Assembly: GCF_001590605.1 (NCBI RefSeq) | Contig: NZ_CP014504.1 | Location: 2,480,001-2,544,000, forward strand | Direction: 5' to 3' | DNA length: 64,000 nt | From: Pedobacter cryoconitis | Lineage (GTDB): Bacteria > Bacteroidota > Bacteroidia > Sphingobacteriales > Sphingobacteriaceae | Shown here: positions 10,561-20,400 of the stretch, piece by piece | Layout: each line of letters opens with the position of its first letter | Numbering within the stretch: position 1 is the first letter of the stretch | The notes under the pieces: generated by a model | Databases searched by the model: none | Told to the model about the DNA's origin: nothing | Seen by the model: the letters and a program-made list of their open reading frames with translations, nothing else | Position numbers and translations under genes: made by a program

Positions 10561-10646
10561 GCAAGGTTAGATTAGTTACTCTTATACGATTTACGCATAG
10601 GAGTAAGTAGTAAGAAAGCTATAAGGTGATTGTTAATTTTAATCAG

Positions 10647-12245
10647 TTATTTATTATAGAGTATTTCTCTTTCACCAAATAGACGTTCTGCGGCAATTCC
10701 TTTTTCCCTGCACTCTTCTATTAGCCTGTTGGACTGAACAATAGGATTTGACTCATCGGTATATTTAATACTGCTGATAAATTCAACCCAGGGCTCTTGT
10801 CCCATGGCATAAACATAAACTTCTTTAGGATGGAAGATATCAACTAAGGACATACCTTTTTTACAGTCAGATCCTGATAACCTGCGGCTGTTGTCCTGAT
10901 CTCTTGGTAATTTCTGAGGCAATAGCTGTCCATATAACCAGGATAAAGGAGCTCCATCACATTCCATTCCCAGAAAAACAACGTCTACATCCCCTATTTT
11001 TCGCTGGATATGTGCGTATAGTTCCGGTTCCATTATTCTTGAATCTGCAAAAAATGCCAGTTTAAAATCCCCTATCTGTACAAAATAGCAAGACTTTGTT
11101 AAAATATTCAGATCACTGTGTTCTCCTGTGAATGGTACTCCGGTAATCATGGCATCCGCAAATTTCACCGATTCCATTTCATTGATCGAGATCACATTGT
11201 TAAAACCAATATGATTGAACATCAGCTTTAAATCAGGGTCCTGAAGCTTACCGCTGCAGGTATTGGGCACAATAATATTTTTGATTTTATGGCGTAAGGG
11301 CAATAAGGTCTCAAATAGAATATGATCCTGATGGTTGTGCGTGATCAAAACATAATCGATGGTATCAGGAAGATCCACATCCGAAAAATGATCTACTTCT
11401 GAGGCATAGCCGTAATAACTGATCAGCGGATCAACCAGGATACTGATGTCTTTGGTTTCAATTAAAATACAGGCATGGCCGAAATAGCGCATACGGATTT
11501 TATCGCCTGCGTACTTTTCATAAGCAGGAGGAACATCAGTCGTAAAAAATGTTTCAAAAAGTGCCGATTGATCTTCGGTTATGCCCAGTTTTTCTTTGAT
11601 ATAATCAAGGGTCTGTGGTACTCTTTTCATTCTGGCCAGTTCATCAATGCCAGGATGATCAAAGGGGATCTCTAAATGCAGTGTATTTTCATCATTCAGC
11701 TTCGGCGTACTCAGGCAAAATGGTCTGTGGTCATTGTCAGTAATCCATAAAGCTAAACTTTGAGAATTTTTGTTATAGTAAGCACTATCATATAAAAGAG
11801 GTTCAAAGAATCTGAATCCACCGTTGTTGTTGCGGTCATAATAGAGTTCGACATAACCTTTAAGTTCTTCAGGTACACGTGCGTATATTTCTTCCATCGC
11901 AAAACCTTTCGCATCGGCTTTCAGCAGCTTATCTAATTTATTCACTGCTTTTGAAAATTCCAATACTGGCTGTTGCTTCAACAGCGTATCTTCATAAATT
12001 GCTTTGACTTCACCCGCTCTTTCTACGGGTATATCCATAAAGGGGCCTCCCCTTAACTTTGGATTCAGGACAGCTTCTGCATGAAGCTCTGGTGCCATTA
12101 AATAGGATTCCATGATCGTCATATGTCGCCCAACAATATTCATTGCAGCTGTTGCAGGAGAGATCAAATGGCTCCAGGCATACCATTTATCGACTAAGGG
12201 TTCCATGACTAAATTCGGCTTCAGGTATACTTCAGTGTTTTTCAT
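10647..12245 (-). CDS. CmlA-type di-iron beta-hydroxylase of PCP-bound amino acids (metallo-beta-lactamase fold)
   Basis: 532 residues, the same length as CmlA of chloramphenicol biosynthesis as I recall it. The N-terminal part (EPLVDKWYAWSHL, then LRGGPFMD) matches the CmlA N-terminal domain. The C-terminal metallo-beta-lactamase fold carries HNHQDH (H303, H305, D307, H308), GEHSD (E375) and FFADSR (D401). These fall exactly two residues before the CmlA iron ligands H305, H307, D309, H310, E377 and D403. The glutamate in place of the usual histidine is what marks an oxygen-activating di-iron site rather than a zinc hydrolase. In CmlA the enzyme hydroxylates the beta carbon of an aminoacyl-S-PCP. 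Here it is first in the operon, 86 bases before the NRPS, so it should act on a residue loaded by one of these modules; which one is not visible. Automated annotation may call it a plain MBL-fold hydrolase. Confidence 0.9.
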   Translation of the reverse strand: MKNTEVYLKPNLVMEPLVDKWYAWSHLISPATAAMNIVGRHMTIMESYLMAPELHAEAVLNPKLRGGPFMDIPVERAGEVKAIYEDTLLKQQPVLEFSKAVNKLDKLLKADAKGFAMEEIYARVPEELKGYVELYYDRNNNGGFRFFEPLLYDSAYYNKNSQSLALWITDNDHRPFCLSTPKLNDENTLHLEIPFDHPGIDELARMKRVPQTLDYIKEKLGITEDQSALFETFFTTDVPPAYEKYAGDKIRMRYFGHACILIETKDISILVDPLISYYGYASEVDHFSDVDLPDTIDYVLITHNHQDHILFETLLPLRHKIKNIIVPNTCSGKLQDPDLKLMFNHIGFNNVISINEMESVKFADAMITGVPFTGEHSDLNILTKSCYFVQIGDFKLAFFADSRIMEPELYAHIQRKIGDVDVVFLGMECDGAPLSWLYGQLLPQKLPRDQDNSRRLSGSDCKKGMSLVDIFHPKEVYVYAMGQEPWVEFISSIKYTDESNPIVQSNRLIEECREKGIAAERLFGEREILYNK

Positions 12246-12675
12246 TGGTATATTAATTGTAGGTTAATTTCACTTTAAGATAAACTATATGACATTTATT
12301 TATATTTATGCACTTATTTGACTAATAAAACCATCTTCACATTCTTTAAAATGGTTTTATTTACATTATTTATATTTATAATAGCAAATCGATAAATACA
12401 ATTTCAGCACGAAAAATCAAAAAAACAAATTTTAATTACACATAATTAAAGTTTATTCAAAAAACGGCGTTTAAACCATTATTTATAGGAAAAATGAATA
12501 TCTATTTATTTTCATTTAAATACTAAAAATCGTTAATTTTAACCTAAAAGAAATCAAAAGAATAATCATGTTACCATAAGAATGGTTTTAGCGTAACAGA
12601 AATTCTTTGCTAATTGATGTTGTTGATCAGAAGATAAGCTGGAGCTAAAGAAGAACTCTTCAGCTAGTAGAAGTA
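12246..12675. promoter_or_regulatory. AT-rich upstream region of the NRPS operon
   Basis: About 430 very AT-rich bases without an ORF between the hydroxylase start and the hairpin at 12676. The NRPS operon promoter must lie here because no other gene precedes it on this strand. I could not find a clean Bacteroidota -7 element (TAnnTTTG) in the minus-strand reading, so no promoter position is claimed. Confidence 0.4.
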
Positions 12676-12736
12676 GTCGGTGTTGAGAAGGGGTTGGTAA
12701 GGCCATTGGCCTTACCAACCCCTTCTCAACACCGAC
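12676..12736. terminator. Perfect 29-bp inverted repeat hairpin downstream of the GNAT gene
   Basis: Left arm 12676-12704 and right arm 12708-12736 are perfect complements with a 3-base loop (ATT). It lies 71 bases beyond the stop of the GNAT gene in its direction of transcription and separates the MarR/GNAT unit from the NRPS operon. There is no clear T-run after it on either strand, so it may be a terminator of the Bacteroidota type or a remnant of a small palindromic repeat. Confidence 0.6.
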
Positions 12737-12807
12737 CACAATATGATGCAGGATAAACCTTGCAAAGGTTTGTTTTATTTAGTGCGGTATGAATCGGGGT
12801 TTTGTAA

Positions 12808-13503
12808 TTAAACCTTGCCCAGGTATCTCAATTTGATCAGCGGGAAATCTATTCTGGTTTTAAAGTCTAAGTGCTCATAAATTTTTATAGCTCTTGTATT
12901 TGTATCAACAACATGCAAAAAGGGGGTATTTCCCTGTATTAAGTTTTTGCTGCACAATACATTTAATAACCTCTGTGCGTAGCTGTTACCGGTATGATCG
13001 GGATGTGTGCAAACCGCACTTAATTCGGTAAAACCTGTTAACTTAAATCGCTCTCCAGCCACTGCAACTAATTTATTGTCTTTTTTAATTCCATAATAAT
13101 TTCCCAGTGAGGAAGTTCTTTCTTTAAAAAAGCCAGGTTGTACCAGATTAACCAGGTCTGATAATTCCAAGGCATCATGCACAGAAAGCTTGACTATTCC
13201 TTCCATATTCACCGCTTTAGGCAGTGCAGGTATATAGATCATCTGCAAGCAGTTTAACCGGGTCACCAATGCCCATTCTTTCGGAATATCCTCCACTTCA
13301 TCCTTTAAAAACACTTCTTCGTTCACTTTAAAATAAGGTGCTATTTGAGTTAATAATTTGCCATTTGGATGAGCCATTCCCATAAATGGAATTGTGCCTT
13401 CGTTATATCTTTTGATGACCTGATTACCAGTTGAGAAATCCTGATGAACTGTTTCCAATGCATTCCAGATTGGGTTATCCAATAGAGATGAATACTTTTC
13501 CAT
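12808..13503 (-). CDS. GNAT family N-acetyltransferase
   Basis: 231 residues. The C-terminal half (about 115-225) looks like a FR47/GNAT fold: the conserved acetyl-CoA stretch appears as VCTHPDHTGNSYAQRLLN, followed by a DTNTRAIKIYEHLDF segment where GNATs contact the cofactor. The N-terminal half is less conserved. The gene follows marR by 30 bases on the same strand, so the two form an operon, and the acetyltransferase is likely the function that the regulator controls. Substrate is unknown; acetylation of a small toxic molecule or an amino acid is possible. Confidence 0.8.
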   Translation of the reverse strand: MEKYSSLLDNPIWNALETVHQDFSTGNQVIKRYNEGTIPFMGMAHPNGKLLTQIAPYFKVNEEVFLKDEVEDIPKEWALVTRLNCLQMIYIPALPKAVNMEGIVKLSVHDALELSDLVNLVQPGFFKERTSSLGNYYGIKKDNKLVAVAGERFKLTGFTELSAVCTHPDHTGNSYAQRLLNVLCSKNLIQGNTPFLHVVDTNTRAIKIYEHLDFKTRIDFPLIKLRYLGKV

Positions 13504-13533
13504 TTATCTTGTAATTTTATACTATTCTTTTTT

Positions 13534-14028
13534 TTAATCTATCTTTTTTGAAGCTTGCAGACTATGATATCTTTGATAATAGGTTTTCTCTTTCAGCATT
13601 TCTTCCAGCTTTTGAATATGCTGTAAAAGCTGTACCTCCTGCTCAAATAGCTCTTGATTCAAAGCCATAATGTCAGCCCAGAGTATCCGGTATTTCGCCA
13701 AATCTTTCTGCCCCTTTTTTGTTAATTTCAAGAGGCGTTTTCTGCTGTCACTAACTGATTTTTCAGATTCGATATACCCTATTCTTTCTAGACTCTTTGC
13801 AATATGGATCACAGCAGGATGAGTTAAGTTCAGTTCTTTTGCAATCTCTGAAATACTTATGCTACTGCGTTTACTCACTAAATAATAAAGAATAAAATCC
13901 TTTGTTTCCAGCGGTAAGCCTTGTTCCTGATAAATCAGCGTCATATCACTAGTTAGTGATTCATACAATCTGCGTAATCTGGCACCAATAGCAAAAGAGC
14001 CGGATTCATTAATAATATTTGATATCAT
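13534..14028 (-). CDS. MarR family transcriptional regulator
   Basis: 164 residues with a winged helix at about 50-110 (ISEIAKELNLTHPAVIHIAKSLERIGYIES, shown by its helix-turn-helix spacing and the following wing DSRKRLLKLTKKG) and dimerising helices at both ends, the layout of the MarR family. It precedes the GNAT gene by 30 bases. Its ATG is the last triplet of the left arm of a 44-bp perfect palindrome (14026-14069), a strong sign that the protein represses its own operon. The ligand is unknown. Confidence 0.88.
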   Translation of the reverse strand: MISNIINESGSFAIGARLRRLYESLTSDMTLIYQEQGLPLETKDFILYYLVSKRSSISISEIAKELNLTHPAVIHIAKSLERIGYIESEKSVSDSRKRLLKLTKKGQKDLAKYRILWADIMALNQELFEQEVQLLQHIQKLEEMLKEKTYYQRYHSLQASKKID

Positions 14029-14069
14029 TGTATATATTTACGTAAAAGTTTACGTAAATATATACAATG
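14026..14069. promoter_or_regulatory. Perfect 21-bp-arm palindrome over the marR start: likely MarR operator
   Basis: Arms 14026-14046 and 14049-14069 are perfect reverse complements around a 2-base centre. The left arm contains the start codon of the MarR gene. MarR proteins bind palindromes of this kind near their own promoters, so autoregulation of the marR-GNAT operon is likely. The rest of the 14029-14328 gap shows no gene. Confidence 0.7.
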
Positions 14070-14328
14070 ATTGGATTATTCCATAAATATTTCAATTCTG
14101 AGAAATCATTGGGTTTAATCCGGAAGTAAATACGAGCAGAACAAGTATGATTGTAAAATAAAAGAAGCAGGAGCGAGATACTTCATAATAAATTAAAAAA
14201 ATAAACTTATTAACACAAATATTAAACTTAATAATAATTAGTTATATTAGTAAATAACTACCTGAAGCGTTCATCTCCTCTTATTGTAGCCGGATCTTAA
14301 ACTTCACGATTAGTCCAATCAAAAGATA

Positions 14329-14913
14329 ATGGCGGTAAGTTCTCCTATATTTCAGCAGTTGATTCAAGTATTAGAAAAAATAATGCCGCTTTCTTCTGTG
14401 GTCAAAATGATGCTGATGGAGATGGTGTTTGAAGAATTTGGCAAAAAAGGAACCCGAATTCTCTATCAGAGGGAAATACAAGGGAGATTGTGGTTCATCA
14501 TTGAAGGCTCTGCAAGGGAATTTAAAGAAGATAAGAATGCTGATATTCAGGAGCAAACTTCATGGTTCTTATTTAGTGGAGATTTACTTTACACCATTCC
14601 AGGTTTTTTCAGCCAAACCCCGGCGCCAAGTTCTATTGAACTTTTAGAGGACAGCCATTTAGTATATCTGAACGTTGAAGATTACTTAAGATTGGAACAA
14701 GAAATGAATTTCTTGTTCACGAAAATCCGGGATCACTATGATGCGGTAAGACAGAACTATGAGTTCAATCGACTTCATTTAAGTGGTCGACAGAAGTATC
14801 TGCAATTGTTCACTGCGCATCCTTCTCTGTTTAACAGTGCAAAAATGAAGGATATTGCCTGCTTTTTAGGAATAAGCCCTAATTCCTTATCAAGGTTTAG
14901 AAAAGATAACTGA
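14329..14913 (+). CDS. Crp/Fnr-like transcriptional regulator (cNMP-binding fold)
   Basis: 194 residues. Residues 25-125 fit the beta-barrel sensor fold of Crp-like proteins (GTRILYQREIQGRLWFIIEGSAREF), and the C-terminus ends in a short helix-turn-helix (DIACFLGISPNSLSRFRK). This compact type is very common in Sphingobacteriaceae. The ligand residues that bind cAMP in E. coli Crp are not evident, so the signal is unknown. It is followed by three 22-bp direct repeats and then the MauE-like gene, which it may control. Confidence 0.8.
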   Translation: MAVSSPIFQQLIQVLEKIMPLSSVVKMMLMEMVFEEFGKKGTRILYQREIQGRLWFIIEGSAREFKEDKNADIQEQTSWFLFSGDLLYTIPGFFSQTPAPSSIELLEDSHLVYLNVEDYLRLEQEMNFLFTKIRDHYDAVRQNYEFNRLHLSGRQKYLQLFTAHPSLFNSAKMKDIACFLGISPNSLSRFRKDN

Positions 14914-14931
14914 TTAATTTTTAATGCCCAT

Positions 14932-14997
14932 TGACAATTGGAATCTCATGAAATGACAATTCTCATCTCACCAAATGACAATTCTCATCTCACCAAA
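14932..14997. repeat. Three tandem 22-bp direct repeats
   Basis: Units 14932-14953, 14954-14975 and 14976-14997. Units 2 and 3 are identical; unit 1 differs in the middle. All start TGACAATT and end in AAA. They lie between the Crp-like gene and the MauE-like gene, about 110 bases before the latter, so they could be a stacked regulator site. There is no spacer, so this is not a CRISPR array. Confidence 0.8.
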
Positions 14998-15107
14998 TGT
15001 ATATTATGAATGTAACATTTGGTAGATACGAATCCACTAAAAAGCAACAGTAACAGCATCCGATCCTTCCGACATTTAATTTATACTCCATAAGGAGACC
15101 AGTCAGG

Positions 15108-15545
15108 ATGAGAAGAGAAATTATATTACAAGGAATTGCGACTGCAATTGCTTTGTTATTTTGTTATGCAGCTTTGAGTAAGTTAACAAACTTTGCAACA
15201 AGCAGATCGGAAATGCTTAACCAGGTATTTCCTGAATCTATTGCATTGATTTTGGTATGGGTGGTACCTATCACTGAGCTTTTTATCGTGGCGCTGTTAC
15301 TTTATAAGCCATTAAGATTAATGGGATTTTATGCTTCTTTAATTTTGCTTAGCTTATTTACTATTTATATCGCGATCACGATGACAGGTGTGTTTGGCAG
15401 AATTCCTTGCAGTTGTGGTGGTATACTTAAGCACATGAGCTACAGTGTACATCTGATTTTCAATGTCTTTTTCCTTTTACTTGCGCTTGCGGGCATCCTC
15501 CTGAAAAGAAATATGACTATAAATAGTCATATTTCTCTTAATTAA
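15108..15545 (+). CDS. MauE/DoxX-like integral membrane protein
   Basis: 145 residues with four hydrophobic segments (about 7-25, 45-65, 72-95, 112-133), the layout of the MauE family (methylamine-utilisation MauE, DoxX superfamily). A CSCGG motif near residue 103 lies between segments 3 and 4; conserved cysteines of this kind are typical for the family, which is linked to disulfide formation in exported proteins. An unusually good purine-rich AAGGAG lies about 12 bases before the ATG. It is followed by the DUF6520-like gene and convergent to the TlpA-SusC-SusD operon, suggesting a joint role in exported thiol chemistry. Confidence 0.8.
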   Translation: MRREIILQGIATAIALLFCYAALSKLTNFATSRSEMLNQVFPESIALILVWVVPITELFIVALLLYKPLRLMGFYASLILLSLFTIYIAITMTGVFGRIPCSCGGILKHMSYSVHLIFNVFFLLLALAGILLKRNMTINSHISLN

Positions 15546-15692
15546 TAGAATGTTGAACGATCAAAAAGAAAGGAGAACCGCCGGAGGTTGAAGAAATATC
15601 AATTACAGCAAATAAGCTCAGCTGCAGAAAAATAAGTTAAGATTTAGCCCGAAGGAATGGAGCTTCCAGGTTTCTGAACGGTAATCAAGGCG

Positions 15693-15709
15693 GGGCATTA
15701 TGAATGCCC
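15693..15709. other. Small hairpin before the DUF6520-like gene
   Basis: GGGCATT and AATGCCC with a 3-base loop, 20 bases before the start codon of the next gene. It may affect translation of that gene or end the mauE message. Confidence 0.35.
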
Positions 15710-15728
15710 AGTCGTCATACGCATAACG

Positions 15729-16058
15729 ATGAATAAATTCTTTAAAAATGTAAATACATTCGGATTAACCGTAGTAGTGATAGCAGGCGGATTAATATTT
15801 ACGCAGAGTGCTTTTAAAAGTGCAAATCCGAACCGGTTTGACACGTCCTATTTTTTCAATGGTGCTGACAACACAATGTTAAAAAATCCAGCAAAATGGA
15901 GCACACAATTAGATGATGAATTTGTATGCGCAGGCCAAACAAAAACACCCTGCGAACTTATTGTCCCAGCAGGTCAAACATTAGATAGCTATCTTTTTAA
16001 TCACACTCCGCAACAGATTAACAATGCTGCTGTTAAAAGGAGATCTATTAAACTATAA
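15729..16058 (+). CDS. Small exported DUF6520-like protein
   Basis: 109 residues. A hydrophobic N-terminal segment (about 11-30, FGLTVVVIAGGLIFTQSAF) works as signal peptide or anchor. The C-terminal part has two cysteines in FVCAGQTKTPCELIVP, the layout of the small DUF6520 proteins that are widespread in Bacteroidota, often in several copies. It sits 183 bases after the MauE-like gene on the same strand. The pair of cysteines beside a MauE protein and a TlpA thioredoxin suggests that a disulfide in this protein matters. Function is not known. Confidence 0.7.
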   Translation: MNKFFKNVNTFGLTVVVIAGGLIFTQSAFKSANPNRFDTSYFFNGADNTMLKNPAKWSTQLDDEFVCAGQTKTPCELIVPAGQTLDSYLFNHTPQQINNAAVKRRSIKL

Positions 16059-16063
16059 TTAAA

Positions 16064-16105
16064 AACTCCATGGATAAGCCTTAAAAAGCAATTATCCATG
16101 GAGTT
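16064..16105. terminator. Bidirectional terminator hairpin
   Basis: Perfect 14-bp arms (16064-16077 and 16092-16105) with a 14-base loop, lying between two convergent genes, with A-rich sequence on the left and T-rich on the right. Confidence 0.8.
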
Positions 16106-16112
16106 CTTATAA

Positions 16113-17489
16113 TCATCTTTTATTCTGAATCATTCCAGATAAAGCAATTACATCTTCAGGAATAGGTAAAGCAAACCTCAAATCATTTGGTTGAAGTTTA
16201 TAGGTCTGACCCTTCAACGTTCTGGTCAACATAATATTTCCTCCTTCCTTATTCAAACGTTTAATATCCATCCACCTTAATCCTGTCATCAATAATTCTT
16301 TTCTCCGTTCTTGCAAAACTATATTTAAAGCTTCATTAGCGTCCGCAGCAAAATAGGGTGTATAAACTTTAGTTTTATCCCAGCGTTCAGCTAATAATGC
16401 ATTCAATACTTTTATACTTTCAGTAATCTTACCCGCTCTTGCAAGACATTCTGCTTTGATTAAAAAAATCTCATTTGTAGCGACCCCACAAAATAATCCC
16501 AATCTTCCTCCATAGCTCCCGCTAAACCAATAAGTTTCGTCTTCTTCATTCTTTTTAAAAAATGCTTGTTTTCTCAAGTCATTAGCATTATAGGAGCCGT
16601 ATGTTTCAGGGATTACAATAGGCATAGTTTCATAAATAATATCTGTTGCATTCATAAACCTGAAGTATATTACTTCAGTATTATTAGCAACGGTGAAGGG
16701 ATAATTACTTTCGAGTTTAAGTGTATTATAATCCAATAGGGTGGAATTTAAAGACAAACAAGAATCTGCATAGACATAAGCATTATCATAATCCCGCATT
16801 GATAAGTAGGTTCTGGCTAATAATCCATAGGCAGCAGATTTTGAAGGACGAAATTTAGATAGCGGCACGAGTGGTAATAAAGCTACCGAGCTTTTAACAT
16901 CTTCAATAATCTGTTCATAAGTCTGCTGAACGCTGGATCTGACAGAAACTTCACTAAAATTTGTATTCAAACGCAATGGCAAACCTAAATCTGATGATGA
17001 ACTTTGCTTATCATAAGCCAGGCTCCAGATAATTACAGCATCCAGATAATTATTTCCTCTGCAATAAAGGGCCTGACCTTTTACATTATTCCATTCTGTC
17101 GCATTTGATCCGGTTCTGGTTAATTTATCTACCCCTGCTACGACAGTGTTACAGAAATAAATTGCCTGATAAATATCGGCCCATTCATTAGAATCCGCAG
17201 CGAATAAGTTATCTTTTGCCCAGATATACTTCCTTCGTTCATTTTCATCTGCCAATGATTCCCATTTTTCATCAGTCAGATAGTAACTATCTGAACTTAT
17301 TTCACCAGCACTGGGTGAGTTATAATTTATCTTTAATGGATTATCAAGCAAAGCCTGGAAATCCATTAAAGTATTAGGAACAGCCAGTTTTCTACTTGTT
17401 TTTTCATCAAGAAATTTCTTACATCCTACTGCGTTTGTCAAGCAGCCTATTACCAGAACCGCTGCTATAATTTTATATAATTTATTCAT
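16113..17489 (-). CDS. RagB/SusD family nutrient-uptake lipoprotein
   Basis: 458 residues. Signal peptide with a lipobox-like VGC near residue 23, then KKFLDEKTS, the usual start of mature SusD-like proteins. TPR-like helices in the N-terminal half (YCRGNNYLDAVIIWSLAY) and the family C-terminus (RRKELLMTGLRWMDIKRLN) are present. It forms the outer-surface lid of a SusC transporter, encoded 7 bases upstream. At 458 residues it is on the short side for the family. With the TlpA protein encoded first in the operon, the substrate may be a peptide or thiol compound rather than a glycan, but this is inference. Confidence 0.9.
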   Translation of the reverse strand: MNKLYKIIAAVLVIGCLTNAVGCKKFLDEKTSRKLAVPNTLMDFQALLDNPLKINYNSPSAGEISSDSYYLTDEKWESLADENERRKYIWAKDNLFAADSNEWADIYQAIYFCNTVVAGVDKLTRTGSNATEWNNVKGQALYCRGNNYLDAVIIWSLAYDKQSSSSDLGLPLRLNTNFSEVSVRSSVQQTYEQIIEDVKSSVALLPLVPLSKFRPSKSAAYGLLARTYLSMRDYDNAYVYADSCLSLNSTLLDYNTLKLESNYPFTVANNTEVIYFRFMNATDIIYETMPIVIPETYGSYNANDLRKQAFFKKNEEDETYWFSGSYGGRLGLFCGVATNEIFLIKAECLARAGKITESIKVLNALLAERWDKTKVYTPYFAADANEALNIVLQERRKELLMTGLRWMDIKRLNKEGGNIMLTRTLKGQTYKLQPNDLRFALPIPEDVIALSGMIQNKR

Positions 17490-17496
17490 CGTCCGT

Positions 17497-20400
17497 TTAG
17501 TTTAAATTAGCACGCACTCCAAGGGAAAAAGTTTTTGAAGGCTTAAATACATTTGGCAATTGGTAATCAGGATCAAGATGATCTTTATTGGCCGTCCATA
17601 TCAAGCCCAAATTGGCTGCATTGATATAGATGGACATACTTTTAAAAGGCAAAAATTTCATTTTATCCTGACGTAAATCATAAGATAGATTCACAAATTG
17701 CAGGCGAATATGATCTGCCCTATCTACCAACACTTCTGACCCCGTGTAAAAGACATCTCTTAAAGTATTATTTGGATAAGCTAAAGAAGGAACGTTAGTG
17801 GACAACTCGTCTCCAGACTTCTGCCATCGCGCTCCATAATCAGCATGTCCAACGAAATTATTAATCAGATCTCCATAATTGATTGAAGATTTCCTGAAAT
17901 AATACCCCAGTTTATAGGTGAATCTCACAGCAAGACTAATCCCTTTATAAGTAAAAGTATTACCAAGAGACCCATAAAATACAGGTATAGCAGAACCATG
18001 ATAATTCAGGTCTTTTAGCTTGATACTACTTCCTGTTAGTAAGTTGTAATCATCACTTATAGCTCCATTTACGTAACCTCTTGGATTACCGTTCAAAGGA
18101 TCAAGGCCGGCCCATTTATAAGAATAAATTGCAAGAACTGGTTTACCAGCAATACCAGATATTGAAGGTGTTAAACTGACATAATTACTTGCCTGCATAT
18201 CAGGCAAATAATAATTCACTACCTGATCTTTATAGAAACTAGCATTCAGATTACTTGTCCAGCTAAAACTACCAGCAGCAAGATTAAAACTATTCAACTC
18301 CAGGTCCATACCGTTTCCTTTTGTACTTGCTGCATTTTTTAGAATCATAGACCCAATTCCGCCAGTATAATCAATCAGCTCGTTCCCAAAAAGATTAGTT
18401 CCTTTTTTATTAAAATATTCAATACTGCCAGAAAGCCTGTTTCCTTTAAATCTAAAATCAAGCGCCATATTCAACATTGCTGAACGTTCCCAAGTCAAAT
18501 CCGGATTATAGAAATTACGAAACTGTGCCGTGGGCGATGGCGTGTATTCTGAGTTTCCAAAATAAGCAATTGTAGTTACAGCAGTCATATAAGGGTCTAC
18601 ATTGCCACTAACACCATAAGTTGATCTCAATCTTAGATAAGGAAGCAACGGCAAATGATAAAAGTCTTCTTTACTGATTTCCCACGAAACTCCTGCAGAC
18701 CATAAAGGATTCCACTTATCATTGGTTTTTAGCCCAAACAAATTTGAAGCATCGCTCCTTGCACTCATAGATGCGGTATACTTACCATCATAAGTGTATG
18801 AACCATTCGCGTAAACAGAAACAAAGCGGTTTACAATTTCATCCAGACTCCTGTTGTCAGAAATATAGCTTCTTGCACCAGTTTTAAAATCAGGAAAAGA
18901 AGTCAGATAATCCACATTCCCATAATTCATCAAGAGGTCATCATATCCATAAACCCGGCTCTGATCAGACAAAGTCTTTGAATCTCTGCGTTCACCACCA
19001 GCAATAATATTGACTTCGTTTTTACCCCAATTATTATTATAATTCAACTGCCCTCTTAAATTATGTGACTGCAATATGCTATTAGCTAAATCCAGTATAC
19101 CTCCTTTTGGAACCTTATAAATTACCTCATTTGCGTTTGGGAGTTGTGTGTAAGTATTCACCAGGTTTCTTGCAAAATAGCTATCCTTATCACTCAGGTT
19201 TCTTCCATTTGTTTGCTGCCTTTCAAACTGATACTTAATATCCAGAGATAAACCATTTATCAACCGATAATTCAATCCGGTACTAATCAGCAGATCATTG
19301 ACAGATATTGTATTGATTAAGTGTTTATAATCATCCAGCGGATAATACTTCCAATCCAATAACCTACCCCTACCAGCCGTATCAATGTATCCTATACGAT
19401 TATTCTTCATAATAGACAGTGGATTCCCCTGATCATCAGCAAAACGCGCATAGGGGTACAGATCTGAACCAGACCTGATCCTCCCATACGCTGGTCTACC
19501 AGAACTACTTTTACTCTGCGTATAGAAAATTGCATTAGTTATTTCTAATTTTTTAACAGGACGGATTGTATTTTGGAAGCGCATATTAAATCTGTTATAC
19601 TTTTCATCCAATACAGAAGAATTCTGATCATATCCTGTAGATAAGTTCCAGCCCTGATTGGCTGTCCCACCATTTAAACTTAAGGCATATTGCTGATTTA
19701 AACCCTGTTTGTAGATATACCTGGCATACTGATCCCTTATATCAATTTTTTCTAAATCAGCTTTTATTGAATTGTATACATTATTAGATATTTCGCCCTT
19801 ATCTTTCCTGATCAATAGCTCCACAATTGGTGTAAGTCCTCTTTTACTGATGGAATTAATATCATTCTTATACCTTCCTTTCGTATATAATAATTCTTCA
19901 ACAGCTATAAAATCGGGCGAAGACATCTGTCTCAGATAACCAAAATCAGGTTTGGTTATAATTGTACTATTTACATTAAAATCTATAGCTAAAGGCTGAT
20001 TAAATTTCCCTCTTTTCGTGGTAATGACAATAACTCCATTTCCAGCTCTCGCTCCCCAGATAGAAGTTGCTGCTGCATCCTTTAGCACAGTGATATTTTC
20101 AATATCATTTGGATTCAGGTTATCCAAATCACCTTCGTAGGGAAAATTATCCAATACAATTAATGCACCTTTAGGTCCACGGATTGTACTCGGCCCTCTT
20201 ACAACCAGATTACTACTACCTCCTATGCTACTTCTATCTGCAAAAACACCATTTGCTACAGCTTCTAATCTGCTTAAAACAGTTGTTCCCACTTGCTGAT
20301 TGAAAGTTTTCTCACCGATAAAACTAAAAGAACCCGTCGCCCTTTCTTTAGATAACTTCTGATAACCAGATGAAACAATACTCACTTCTTCCAAAACTTG

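Noticed and set aside
10647..12245. Ordinary zinc metallo-hydrolase (UlaG/NAPE-PLD-like)
   Set aside because: The CmlA-type N-terminal domain and the Glu ligand point to a di-iron oxygenase.
14932..14997. CRISPR-like direct repeats
   Set aside because: Units are adjacent without spacers and no cas genes are near.
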